A stretch of 62,777 bases of DNA from Pseudomonadota bacterium (GCA_023435335.1 JAEYRU010000138.1:1-62777); one strand, 5' to 3'; positions 18,504 through 27,155 are shown, numbered from the stretch's first letter. Program-made: numbers and translations. The notes: generated by a model not told the origin, from the letters alone.

Positions 18504-18919
18504 CCGTTGCACCGGCCATACTGCTCGACACATGCGCGGTGATTTTCATCGGTAATGGAACGCGCATCGATGACTTTGCGGATCGCGAGATTGGGAGCGC
18601 GGCGGCGGCCAATCGCCTTTTCGTTTCGCCGATGTCGGCATGGGAGATTGGCGTCGGCGTGGCGAAGGGGCGGCTGATGCTGCCGGCGGGGCCGTTGGAA
18701 TTCTTCAACCGGTTCATGGAACAGATCGGAGCAAGATTGAGCTCGGTTACTCCCGAAATTCTGGTTAGCTCCTCCAACCTTCCGGGCAACCCACATAACG
18801 ACCCGATGGATCGCATCCTGATGGCCAGCGCGCGTATGCTGGATTTGATCCTGGTCACCCGTGATCGGCCAATTCTCGCCTATGGGCGAGCCGGACACGT
18901 GCGTACGCTGGCTTGTTGA
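18500..18919 (+). CDS. PIN-domain ribonuclease toxin (VapC-like)
   Basis: Protein of 139 aa with the PIN acidic residues visible: D10 (LLDTCA), E49 (SAWEIGV), D104 (DPMDRIL) and D122 (LVTRDR). VapC-type toxins cut specific RNAs and stop translation. The ATG at 18500 overlaps the antitoxin stop. The toxin stop is only 19 bases before the TTG start proposed for the aldehyde dehydrogenase, so the pair sits tightly between two catabolic genes. Confidence 0.85.
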   Translation: MTVAPAILLDTCAVIFIGNGTRIDDFADREIGSAAAANRLFVSPMSAWEIGVGVAKGRLMLPAGPLEFFNRFMEQIGARLSSVTPEILVSSSNLPGNPHNDPMDRILMASARMLDLILVTRDRPILAYGRAGHVRTLAC

Positions 18920-18938
18920 GCATCTGGAGCAACTCATC

Positions 18939-20324
18939 TTGGAAACCATCAGAATTAGTTCGCCCATCGACGGTTCGGTCTATGCCGAGCGGCCTATCGC
19001 GACGGATCGTGAGATCAGCGCAGCCGTCGAGCGGGCAAAGGCGGCGCAGGCCGACTGGGCAAACATGCCGATCGCCGAGCGCGGCCGCTACTGCCTGGCC
19101 ATGCTCGAGGCGCTCGTCGCCATGAACGACGAGATCGTGCCGGAACTCGCCTGGCAGATGGGCCGGCCGGTGCGCTGGGGCGGCGAGAAGGGCGGCGTCG
19201 AAGAGCGCACCCGGTACATGGTGGAGATCGCGGAAAAGGCGCTGGCGCCGGTGTGGGCGTCGAACCCGAAGGACGGTTTCCGCCGCTACGTGAAGAAGGA
19301 TCCGCTCGGCGTGGTGATGGTCATCGCGCCGTGGAACTATCCCTATCTCACGGCGGTCAACACGGTCGTGCCGGCGATCATGGCCGGCAGTGCGGTGATC
19401 CTGAAACACGCGGCGCAGACGCTGCTCGTCGGCGAGCGCTTCGCGCAGGCGTTCGAGAAGGCCGGGCTCCCGAAAGGCGTTTTCCAGAACCTCGTGATGA
19501 ACCATGCGCAGACCGAGGCGCTTCTCGGTTCCGGCAAGATCGACCACTGCAACTTCACCGGCTCGGTGGCGGGCGGTCGGGCGATCGAGAAGGCGGCGGC
19601 GGGCACCTTCATGACGCTCGGGCTTGAACTCGGCGGCAAGGACCCGGCCTACGTGCTGCCGGACGCCAAGATGGACCACGCCGTGGCGAACCTCGCCGAG
19701 GGCGCCTTCTACAATTCCGGCCAATGCTGCTGCGGCATCGAACGCATCTACGTGCACGAGAAGGTCTATGACGAATTCGTCGAGGGCTTCGTTGCGGAGA
19801 CGAAGAACTGGGTACTGGGCGACCCGCTGGATCCCGCGACAACGATGGGGCCGATGGCGCAGGCGCGTTTCGCCGACTTCATCCGCGAGCAGAAGGCCGA
19901 GGCGCTGCGCAAGGGCGCGACCACCCACATGAACGGCAAGGACGATCGCGACAAGGCCGGCTCGCCCTATCTGCCGGCCGAGGTGCTGACCGGTGTCGAC
20001 CACCAGATGAGCGTGATGCGCGAGGAGAGCTTCGGCCCGATCGTGGGCATCATGAAGGTGCGCAACGACGAGGAGGCCATCGCGCTGATGAACGACAGCC
20101 CCTACGGGCTGACAGCCTCGATCTGGACACGCGACGTCGAGCACGCGGCCGCCATCGGCGACCGCGTCGAGACCGGCACGGTCTACATGAACCGCTGCGA
20201 CTATCTGGACCCGGCGCTGGTCTGGACCGGGGTGAAGGACACCGGCAAGGGCGCCGGCCTGTCCGAGATCGGCTACGACAACCTCACCCGCCCAAAGAGC
20301 TATCACCTGCGCGAAGCAATCTGA
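18939..20324 (+). CDS. NAD(P)-dependent aldehyde dehydrogenase
   Basis: Aldehyde dehydrogenase, 461 aa. The active-site Cys is in NSGQCCCG and the general-base Glu in LGLELGGKDP; APWNYPY is the cofactor-site motif. I prefer TTG at 18939, with GGAG 9 bases upstream, because the family N-terminus (TIRISSPIDGS) begins right there. An ATG at 18861 would add 26 residues that lie inside the toxin gene and do not look like this family. It probably oxidises an aldehyde from the gamma-glutamyl-amine or alcohol route, together with the iron alcohol dehydrogenase 19 bases downstream. Confidence 0.85.
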   Translation: METIRISSPIDGSVYAERPIATDREISAAVERAKAAQADWANMPIAERGRYCLAMLEALVAMNDEIVPELAWQMGRPVRWGGEKGGVEERTRYMVEIAEKALAPVWASNPKDGFRRYVKKDPLGVVMVIAPWNYPYLTAVNTVVPAIMAGSAVILKHAAQTLLVGERFAQAFEKAGLPKGVFQNLVMNHAQTEALLGSGKIDHCNFTGSVAGGRAIEKAAAGTFMTLGLELGGKDPAYVLPDAKMDHAVANLAEGAFYNSGQCCCGIERIYVHEKVYDEFVEGFVAETKNWVLGDPLDPATTMGPMAQARFADFIREQKAEALRKGATTHMNGKDDRDKAGSPYLPAEVLTGVDHQMSVMREESFGPIVGIMKVRNDEEAIALMNDSPYGLTASIWTRDVEHAAAIGDRVETGTVYMNRCDYLDPALVWTGVKDTGKGAGLSEIGYDNLTRPKSYHLREAI

Positions 20325-20342
20325 TCTTCCGAAAGACCTGAA

Positions 20343-21515
20343 ATGACCAAGCTCGTTTCCAAATGGAATTACCCCACCACCGTCCGCTTCGGCGCGGGAC
20401 GGATCGCCGAGCTGCCCGACGCGCTCAATGCAGCCGGGATCAGGCGGCCGCTTTTCGTTACCGATCCTGGTCTGGCGAAGCTGCCGGTCGTGGCGAAGAC
20501 CCTGAAGCTGCTCGACGACGCCAAGGTAAAGCACGGCGTCTTCTCCGACGTGAAGCCGAACCCGGTGGAGTCGAACCTCACCGCGGGCATCACGGTGTTC
20601 AACAAGGGCAAGCATGACGGCGTGATCGCCTTCGGCGGAGGCTCGGCGCTCGACCTCGGCAAGCTGATCGCCTTCCAGGCGGGACAGAGCCGCCCCGTTT
20701 GGGACTTCGAGGACATCGGCGACTGGTGGACGCGGGCCGATTCCAGCAAGATTGCGCCGATCGTGGCTGTGCCGACGACGGCGGGAACAGGTTCGGAGGT
20801 CGGCCGCGCCGGCGTGCTGACGCACGAGGCGACGCACACCAAGAAGGTGATATTCCACCCGAAGATGCTGCCCGCGATCGTGATCGCCGATCCCGAGCTC
20901 ACGGTCGGCATGCCCCCTTTCATCACTGCAGGCACCGGCATGGACGCGCTGGCGCATTGCCTGGAGGCTTATTGCGCCCCCGGTTACCACCCGATGGCCG
21001 ACGGCATCGCGCTCGAAGGTATGCGGCTCGCCTTCGAGAACCTGCCGAAGGCCTACGCGAACGGCAAGGACCTGACCGCGCGGGCGCACATGATGAGCGC
21101 TGCGGCGATGGGCGCCACCGCGTTCCAGAAGGGGCTCGGCGCGATCCACTCGCTGTCGCATCCGATAGGCGCGCTCTACGACACCCACCACGGCATGACC
21201 AACGCGGTGTTCATGCCCTACGTGCTCGCGTTCAACCGCGACGCAGTAGAGGAGCGCATTGCGCGCGCTGCCGCCTATCTCGGCATCAGGGGCGGCTTCG
21301 ACGGTTTTGCAAAGGCGGTGCTGAAGCTGCGCAAGGAGTTGAACGTGCCGCACGCGCTGCCGGGCCTTATCAAAGGGCTGGAAATGGACAGGAAGCGCAA
21401 GTCGCTGATCGCCGAAATGGCGATCGTCGACCCCACCGCGGGCGGCAACCCTGTGAAGCTGACGAAGAAAGGGGCGCTGGCACTGCTCGATCAGGCTCTG
21501 GAGGGAGCGCTCTGA
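20343..21515 (+). CDS. Iron-containing alcohol dehydrogenase
   Basis: Group III alcohol dehydrogenase, 390 aa. It shows the nucleotide-binding GGGSALDLGKLIA and PTTAGTGSEVG motifs. Metal ligands are visible in DALAHCLEAY and in GLGAIHSLSHPIGALYDTHHGMTNAV. It interconverts an alcohol and an aldehyde with NAD(P). The aldehyde dehydrogenase directly upstream suggests a two-step oxidation of an alcohol to an acid. Confidence 0.92.
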   Translation: MTKLVSKWNYPTTVRFGAGRIAELPDALNAAGIRRPLFVTDPGLAKLPVVAKTLKLLDDAKVKHGVFSDVKPNPVESNLTAGITVFNKGKHDGVIAFGGGSALDLGKLIAFQAGQSRPVWDFEDIGDWWTRADSSKIAPIVAVPTTAGTGSEVGRAGVLTHEATHTKKVIFHPKMLPAIVIADPELTVGMPPFITAGTGMDALAHCLEAYCAPGYHPMADGIALEGMRLAFENLPKAYANGKDLTARAHMMSAAAMGATAFQKGLGAIHSLSHPIGALYDTHHGMTNAVFMPYVLAFNRDAVEERIARAAAYLGIRGGFDGFAKAVLKLRKELNVPHALPGLIKGLEMDRKRKSLIAEMAIVDPTAGGNPVKLTKKGALALLDQALEGAL

Positions 21516-21652
21516 CGTCCGCAGGTTTTCGCGGACGGGAAGAAACATGTCGTTTGCCGGCTATTGGAAAAACTGCTCATATAGGAGGTTCGGGAAGGCA
21601 ATAAGAAGGAAACAAGCCGACAAGGGGAACGTATTGCCCGAACAGCCGAGGC

Positions 21653-21668
21653 GGTGTTTCGTAACACC
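21653..21668. promoter_or_regulatory. Inverted repeat GGTGTT-N4-AACACC, candidate operator
   Basis: Perfect 6-bp arms lie 113 bases before the start of the ABC binding-protein gene, in a 266-bp gap. The seven bases CGTAACA are shared with the inverted repeat upstream of the amidohydrolase gene (12840-12853). That may be chance or may mean a shared regulator. Confidence 0.35.
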
Positions 21669-21781
21669 CGACCCAGGCTGAATGTACGTTGCGGGGATCG
21701 CGCCATTCATGCGTTTGTCATGTGGTCCGGCTAACCGCTTCAGGACGCGCCGAGAGGCGCCAGTTTGAATGGGAGAACAAG

Positions 21782-22891
21782 ATGTTCAGGTTTACAGGGA
21801 AGCTTCTTTCGATCACGGCCTCGGCCCTGATGGTGACGACCGCCTTCACCTCGGCGCAGAGCCTCGCGGAGCTGGAAACGGCCGCCAAGGCGGAGGGGAT
21901 GCTCACCACCATCGCGCTGCCGCACTCCTGGTGCAACTACGGTGACGTGATCGCCTCCTTCAAGGCGAAGTATCCCGAAATCAAGGTCAACGAACTGAAT
22001 CCGGACGCCGGCTCGGCCGACGAGCTGGAGGCGATCCGCGCCAACAAGGACAACAAGGGACCGCAGGCGCCGGACGTGATCGACGTGGGCCTGTCGTTCG
22101 GGCCGGCAGCACAGGCCGAGGGCCTGATCCAGCCCTACAAGGTCTCGACCTGGGACACGATCCCGGACGACGCCAAGGAAGCCGGCGGCCATTGGTACGG
22201 CGACTATTACGGCGTGATGTCTTTCCTCGTGAACACCGACATCGTCGACAACGTCCCCACGTCGTTCGCGGACCTGCTGAAGCCCGAATATGCCGGCATG
22301 GTGGCGCTCGCTGGCGACCCGCGCGCGTCCAACCAGGCGATCCTCGGCGTTCTTGCCGCCGGCATCGCCCGCGGCGGCCAGCCGGGCGCCGAGTCGGCCG
22401 AGAAGGGCCTGGAGTTCTTCAAGGAGCTCAACGCGGCCGGAAACTTCGTGCCGGTGATCGGCAAGGCCGGTACCCTCGCCCAGGGTACGACCCCGATCAT
22501 CATCGCGTGGGACTACAATGCGCTTGCCTGGCGCGACACCTTCCAGGGCAACCCCTCCGCCGAGGTCGTGGTGCCGTCGGACGTGACCCTCGCCGGCGTC
22601 TACGTGCAGGCCATATCGGCCTATGCGCCGCAGCCGAACGCCGCGAAGCTGTGGATGGAGCATCTCTATTCGGACGAAGGCCAGCTCGGCTGGCTCTCGG
22701 GCTACTGCCATCCGATCCGCTTCAACGACCTAGTCGCTCGTGGCGTGGTCCCGCAGGAAATGCTCGACAAGCTGCCACCGGCGGACGCCTATGAGCGCGC
22801 CGTGTTCCCGACCGTCGATCAGGTCAACGCCAACAGCGAAGGCGTGAAGGCGAACTGGGATTCGGTGGTCGGCGCCAACGTCGTCCAGTAG
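21782..22891 (+). CDS. ABC transporter substrate-binding protein, polyamine/iron type
   Basis: Family 1 extracellular binding protein of the PotD/AfuA group, 369 aa from the ATG at 21782, with GGGAGAAC upstream. The signal peptide covers about residues 1-26 (ending near TSAQS). Two permeases and a PotA-type ATPase follow. Next to a gamma-glutamyl-ligase module, a polyamine or amine ligand is attractive, but the sequence does not prove it. Confidence 0.88.
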   Translation: MFRFTGKLLSITASALMVTTAFTSAQSLAELETAAKAEGMLTTIALPHSWCNYGDVIASFKAKYPEIKVNELNPDAGSADELEAIRANKDNKGPQAPDVIDVGLSFGPAAQAEGLIQPYKVSTWDTIPDDAKEAGGHWYGDYYGVMSFLVNTDIVDNVPTSFADLLKPEYAGMVALAGDPRASNQAILGVLAAGIARGGQPGAESAEKGLEFFKELNAAGNFVPVIGKAGTLAQGTTPIIIAWDYNALAWRDTFQGNPSAEVVVPSDVTLAGVYVQAISAYAPQPNAAKLWMEHLYSDEGQLGWLSGYCHPIRFNDLVARGVVPQEMLDKLPPADAYERAVFPTVDQVNANSEGVKANWDSVVGANVVQ

Positions 22892-22904
22892 TCCAAGACA
22901 TCCA

Positions 22905-22937
22905 GCCGGCCGGGCGCGCGAGTCGCGTCCGGCCGGC
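22905..22937 (+). other. Stem-loop between binding protein and permease genes
   Basis: Perfect 9-bp arms GCCGGCCGG and CCGGCCGGC enclose an inner CGCG/CGCG pair. It starts 14 bases after the binding-protein stop and has no T run. Such hairpins usually protect the upstream message, giving more binding protein than permease. Confidence 0.6.
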
Positions 22938-22994
22938 AAACCTGTCAGGGGGGCGGGCGGCGATGGGTATCTTCCGAAGCAGGCGGTGGCGTCC

Positions 22995-23828
22995 ATGCGC
23001 TGGATAGGCATTGTCCCATTCTTCCTGTTCGCGACGCTTTTCCTGATCATGCCGACGCTGCACATCGTCGTCGGCGCCTTCCGCACGATCGACGGCTCGT
23101 TCACTTTCGACAACATCATCGCGCTGAACCAGCCGGGCATCATCAACGCCTACCTGCTTTCCATCCGGATCAGCTTCTTCTCGGCGGTGCTCGGCTGCGC
23201 CGTCGGCTTCGGCATGGCGGCGGCGGTTACCTTCGGCGCGCTTCCGCGGTTCCTGCGCGCGCCGCTGCTGACCTTCTCCGGGGTGGCATCGAACTTCGCC
23301 GGCGTACCGCTGGCGTTTGCCTTCATCGCCACGCTCGGACCTGTCGGCCTCATTACCGTATGGCTGCGCACCGAGTTCGGGATCAACCTGAGGGCGATGG
23401 GCTTCAACCTGCTGTCCACGCAGGGGCTGATCATCACCTACCTCTTCTTCCAGATTCCGCTGATGATCCTCATCATCACGCCGGCGCTGGAAGGCCTGAA
23501 GCGCGAATGGCGCGAGGCCGCCGCCATCCTGGGCGCGTCGACCGTGCAATACTGGCGCATGGTCGCACTGCCTATCCTGTTCCCGTCGCTGCTCGGCACG
23601 CTGGCCCTGCTGTTCGCCAATTCCTTCGGCGCTGTGGCGACGGCGATCGCGCTCACCGGATCGACCCTCAACCTGGCGCCGATCCTGCTGTTCGCGCAGA
23701 TACGCGGAGATGTTCTGGGGAGCCCGCACCTCGGCTATGCGCTGGCGCTCGGCATGATCGTGATCACCGGCATCGCCAACGCCATCTACATAATTCTGCG
23801 CACCAGGTCGGAGAGGTGGATCAAATGA
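22995..23828 (+). CDS. ABC transporter permease, PotB type
   Basis: Inner-membrane permease, about 277 aa, with six hydrophobic helices and the EAA-type loop (EWREAAAILGASTVQYWRMVALPI). The start is uncertain. ATG at 22995 and GTG at 22986 are in frame but have weak ribosome sites. The best ribosome site (GGGGGGCGGG) lies before an ATG at 22963 that is in another frame and ends after 14 codons. It couples by ATGA to the second permease. Confidence 0.88.
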   Translation: MRWIGIVPFFLFATLFLIMPTLHIVVGAFRTIDGSFTFDNIIALNQPGIINAYLLSIRISFFSAVLGCAVGFGMAAAVTFGALPRFLRAPLLTFSGVASNFAGVPLAFAFIATLGPVGLITVWLRTEFGINLRAMGFNLLSTQGLIITYLFFQIPLMILIITPALEGLKREWREAAAILGASTVQYWRMVALPILFPSLLGTLALLFANSFGAVATAIALTGSTLNLAPILLFAQIRGDVLGSPHLGYALALGMIVITGIANAIYIILRTRSERWIK

Positions 23829-24607
23829 GTCGCTGGCTCGCCTGGATCGTCTTCCTGCTCGGTTGCCTCTATTTCTTCCTGCCGCTGCTCGGCATGACGG
23901 AGTTCTCCCTGTCGATGCGGCGCGAGGGCTATACGTTCGACGCATACCGCTCCGTGCTGGCCGACCCGCAGTTCCGCGCCACGTTCCTCTATTCGGTCGG
24001 CATGGCCGTGGCGACCATCGTGATGGGGGTCGTCATCGTCGTGCCGACTGCCTACTGGGTGAGGCTGCGGCTGCCAGGCCTGCGACCGATCATCGAGTTC
24101 ATCACGCTGCTGCCCCTGGTCATACCGCCGATCGTCATCGTGTTCGGTTACATCCGGCTCTACAACACCTCGTCGTGGCTGCCGCTGACGGGGACGATCT
24201 GGGGCACCAACCTCCTTCTGCTGTTCGGTTATACCGTATTGGCGTTGCCGTACATGTATCGGGCGGTGGACACGGGCCTGCGCGCCATCGACATCGAGAC
24301 GCTGACCGAAGCCGCACAAAGCCTCGGCGCGGGGTGGCTCACGATCCTCGGCCGCATCATTCTGCCGAATGTGCTGGTGGCGGTGATGTCGGGCGCCTTC
24401 CTGACCTTCGCGATCGTGATCGGAGAGTTCGTGCTGGCGGCGCTGCTCAACCGTCCTGCCTTCGGCCCCTACATGCAGATCATAGGCGCCAACCGCGCCT
24501 ATGAGCCGGCCGCGCTGGCGGTCATCGCCTTCGGCATCACCTGGCTGTGCATGGGGCTGATCCAGCTCGTGTCCCGCTTCTCCCCCAACCCGGCATCGCG
24601 GCGCTGA
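23825..24607 (+). CDS. ABC transporter permease, PotC type
   Basis: Second permease of the importer, 260 aa, starting at the ATG that overlaps the previous stop (ATGA). It is multi-spanning with the EAA loop TEAAQSLGAGWLTILGRIILPNV. The long open frame upstream only shadows the first permease. The ATPase gene begins three bases downstream. Confidence 0.9.
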   Translation: MSRWLAWIVFLLGCLYFFLPLLGMTEFSLSMRREGYTFDAYRSVLADPQFRATFLYSVGMAVATIVMGVVIVVPTAYWVRLRLPGLRPIIEFITLLPLVIPPIVIVFGYIRLYNTSSWLPLTGTIWGTNLLLLFGYTVLALPYMYRAVDTGLRAIDIETLTEAAQSLGAGWLTILGRIILPNVLVAVMSGAFLTFAIVIGEFVLAALLNRPAFGPYMQIIGANRAYEPAALAVIAFGITWLCMGLIQLVSRFSPNPASRR

Positions 24608-24609
24608 AT

Positions 24610-25671
24610 ATGGCTTTCCTCTCGATCGAGAACGTCCAGAAGGATTTCGGCGCGGCCCGCGTCGTCCAGAACTTCAACCTGGCGGTGGAGACCGGCGAGT
24701 TCGTTTCCTTCCTTGGCCCCTCGGGCTGCGGCAAGACCACCGTCCTGCGGATGGTCGCCGGCTTCGAGACCCCGACGGCCGGCAGAATCGTGATCGGCGA
24801 CAAGGACGTCACCAACCTGCGGCCCAACCAGCGCGACATCGGCATGGTCTTCCAGGCCTATGCGCTATTTCCCAACATGACGGTGGCGCAGAACATCGGC
24901 TTCGGCCTGCGCGTGGCGGGACGCCCCCGTGCGGAGATCCGCGATCGCGTTGCCGAGATGCTCGCGCTCATCAAGCTGTCGGACTTCGGCGACCGCTATC
25001 CCTACCAGCTTTCAGGCGGCCAGCAGCAGCGGGTGGCGCTGGCGCGTGCGCTCGCGCCCCGGCCGAAGCTCTTGCTGCTTGACGAGCCGCTGTCGGCACT
25101 TGACGCCAAGGTGCGGGTGTCGCTGCGAGAGGAAATCCGCCAGATCCAGAAGGAGCTTGGCATCACGACCGTGTTCGTGACGCACGATCAGGAAGAGGCG
25201 CTGTCGATGTCGGATCGCGTCGTGGTCATGTACAACGGCCGCGCCGAGCAGGTCGGCGAGCCCTTCGAGATCTACAATCATCCGAAGACGCGCTTCGTCG
25301 CTTCCTTCGTGGGTACGCTCAACATCCTCAACGGAAAGGTCGCCGACCCTGGCGCGGGGACGGTCGACGTCGACGGCAACCTAATCGGCACGGGGCGCGA
25401 CCTGTCGCACATGGCGAGCGGGGCGGAGATCGCGCTGGCTCTGCGGCCGGAAGCCGTGTCGATCGCCGAGCCAGCCGGACAGGACGTCGCGGTCAGGGGG
25501 CGCATTTCCGAAGTGAGCTTCCTCGGCTCGGTGATCCGCATCAAGGTCGACCTGGGGACGAACAGCATCTCCTTCGACCGCTTCAATTCGCCCAACTCAC
25601 CCCCGCCCGCAGAGGGGGAGGACTGCCAGGTGCGGTTCGCGATGAGCGATATCCTCGTCCTCGGGGACTGA
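24610..25671 (+). CDS. ABC transporter ATP-binding protein, PotA type
   Basis: ATPase of 353 aa. Walker A is GPSGCGKTT, the signature is LSGGQQQRVALARAL and Walker B is LLLLDEPLSALD. A C-terminal TOBE regulatory domain follows residue 240. It completes the binding-protein, permease, permease, ATPase set. It ends only 6 bases from the convergent arylmalonate decarboxylase-like gene, with no terminator visible between them. Confidence 0.92.
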   Translation: MAFLSIENVQKDFGAARVVQNFNLAVETGEFVSFLGPSGCGKTTVLRMVAGFETPTAGRIVIGDKDVTNLRPNQRDIGMVFQAYALFPNMTVAQNIGFGLRVAGRPRAEIRDRVAEMLALIKLSDFGDRYPYQLSGGQQQRVALARALAPRPKLLLLDEPLSALDAKVRVSLREEIRQIQKELGITTVFVTHDQEEALSMSDRVVVMYNGRAEQVGEPFEIYNHPKTRFVASFVGTLNILNGKVADPGAGTVDVDGNLIGTGRDLSHMASGAEIALALRPEAVSIAEPAGQDVAVRGRISEVSFLGSVIRIKVDLGTNSISFDRFNSPNSPPPAEGEDCQVRFAMSDILVLGD

Positions 25672-25677
25672 GGCCAC

Positions 25678-26394
25678 TCAGGCTTCGTACAACCGTCCCA
25701 TTCCGGGCGCCGCGCCGGAGTGTCCGCCGAGCCTGGCCGCTGCCCAGGCGCCAACCATGGAACTGGAGAGAACCGGCAGCCCGAAACGTCGCTCGAGCTC
25801 CGGCACGATGCCGGCGGTGATCAGTCCCGCACAGGAGATGACGACCCCGTCCGCGTCGGGCGCTTCCTGCAACGACACTTCCGCAAGGTCGGCGATCGCC
25901 CGGTTCCCGACATCCTCGACGCCGTTGATCGCCGCGATGTTCATGCCGTTCAGGCTGGCGATCTCGAAGCCCTCCGCTTCGAAATAAGCCCGGAACAGGC
26001 GATTGACCTCGTCGGTATAGGCGGTCGCGACGGCCAGCCGGTGCATTCCCATGCGGCGCATGGCGTCTGTCAGCGCGCTGGTAAGGGTCGCTGCCGGTAC
26101 GCCGGCGGCGTCTGCCATCAGCGTCTCAAGCTCGCCGTTGTAAGCCGCCCCGCGGAAAAAGCTGAGCGACGTGCCGTACATGAACACGGCAGCGGCCCCG
26201 CGCGCGGCGAGTTCGGCGGAACACTCCGCCACGCGGCCGACTGCCGAGGAGTAGCCGGCCTCGGACATCTCCGGCAAGCCGAGGCCGATCACTTCGAACT
26301 CCAGCTGCGGGTACATGGCCCTCACATCCGGGGGCATCGCGCCGCTTGCCGGTGGCACTATCAGTCCAACTTTTGCCGTGCCTGGCCGTGACAT
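25678..26394 (-). CDS. Arylmalonate decarboxylase-like protein (Asp/Glu racemase superfamily)
   Basis: Protein of 238 aa, the length of bacterial arylmalonate decarboxylase (AMDase). It resembles that enzyme along its length, including IVPPASG, MYGTSLSFFRG, LAVATAYTDEVN and SCAGLIT. From memory of the AMDase family, the dioxyanion-hole residues are Gly74/Thr75/Ser76, Tyr126 and Cys188; here G74, T75, S76, Y126 and C188 fall at the same numbers. Residue 189 is Ala where AMDase has Gly. There is only one catalytic Cys, unlike racemases and maleate isomerase, which use two. It should therefore decarboxylate a substituted malonate. An operator site 39 bases upstream is shared with the divergent MarR regulator. 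Confidence 0.85.
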   Translation of the reverse strand: MSRPGTAKVGLIVPPASGAMPPDVRAMYPQLEFEVIGLGLPEMSEAGYSSAVGRVAECSAELAARGAAAVFMYGTSLSFFRGAAYNGELETLMADAAGVPAATLTSALTDAMRRMGMHRLAVATAYTDEVNRLFRAYFEAEGFEIASLNGMNIAAINGVEDVGNRAIADLAEVSLQEAPDADGVVISCAGLITAGIVPELERRFGLPVLSSSMVGAWAAARLGGHSGAAPGMGRLYEA

Positions 26395-26433
26395 GAGTCC
26401 TCCCCTTCCGCATCCGCGCTTATGAGGCTATAC

Positions 26434-26445
26434 TAAACACGTTAA
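26434..26445. promoter_or_regulatory. Regulon operator site A (TAAACACGTTAA)
   Basis: Near-palindromic 12-mer of the form TWAAC-NN-GTTAA, 39 bases before the AMDase-like start and 134 before the MarR start. Identical to the site at 30542-30553. Confidence 0.75.
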
Positions 26446-26579
26446 TCATTGGCGGAAAGTGCCTCAGGACGACAAGCTGCGGTGTTGCCGCCGACGACGC
26501 CCGGCGAAACTGGTACCGGAATAGAATTGTAGCGAAGGTCCGATTCACTTAAAGCTTACCGCGGGGGATTGGACTTCCA

Positions 26580-27155
26580 ATGGACATGATCGCACCGAAG
26601 CCCGCCGTGAACGTGAAGCTGCGCAGCTTTTCCAAGTCGCTGCCGATGGCACTGTTGCTGGCGCGAGAAGCTGTGATGAACCGCTTCCGCCCCGCACTCA
26701 ACATGTTCAACATCACCGAGCAGCAATGGCGGGTGTTGCGCGCGCTCTCCTCGATCAAGGAGATCGAGGTGATGGAACTCGCGAAGGTCACCTACCTGCT
26801 CGCCCCCTCTCTCTCGCGGATCCTCCGCGACATGGAGGGGCGCGGACTTGTCGAGCGCCGGCAGGCGCCGGATGACCTGCGCCGCTCGCTGATCTCGATC
26901 AGTCCCAACGGGCTCAAGCTGATTGACGCCGTGGCCCCGTACTCCGAAAGCATTTACTCGGAGATTGCCGAGACCTTCGGCAAGCAGAACATGGAAGTCC
27001 TGCAGCAATTCTGCCGGGAGCTGACGGAATCGCTGAACGCCTTGCCTCCGCTCACCTATGCAGAGTCGGAACTCAGCGCGGATATCGAGCTGATAGTAGG
27101 AACCAACGCACGCGGGCGCCCGCGCTTCGCCGGACCCTCCGCCGACGAAGATTGA
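26580..27155 (+). CDS. MarR family regulator, HpaR type
   Basis: Winged-helix regulator of 191 aa. The segment SLPMALLLAREAVMNRFRPALNMFNITEQQWRVLRAL closely follows E. coli HpaR (homoprotocatechuate operon repressor), and the wing region is DDLRRSLISISP. The protein is about 40 residues longer than HpaR, with short extensions at both ends. The hpaD, E, F, G and H-type genes nearby and the repeated palindromes in their promoters make it the likely repressor of the whole island, released by a ring-cleavage substrate. The ATG at 26580 is the first in-frame start; it has only a weak ribosome site (GGGGATTGG). Confidence 0.88.
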   Translation: MDMIAPKPAVNVKLRSFSKSLPMALLLAREAVMNRFRPALNMFNITEQQWRVLRALSSIKEIEVMELAKVTYLLAPSLSRILRDMEGRGLVERRQAPDDLRRSLISISPNGLKLIDAVAPYSESIYSEIAETFGKQNMEVLQQFCRELTESLNALPPLTYAESELSADIELIVGTNARGRPRFAGPSADED

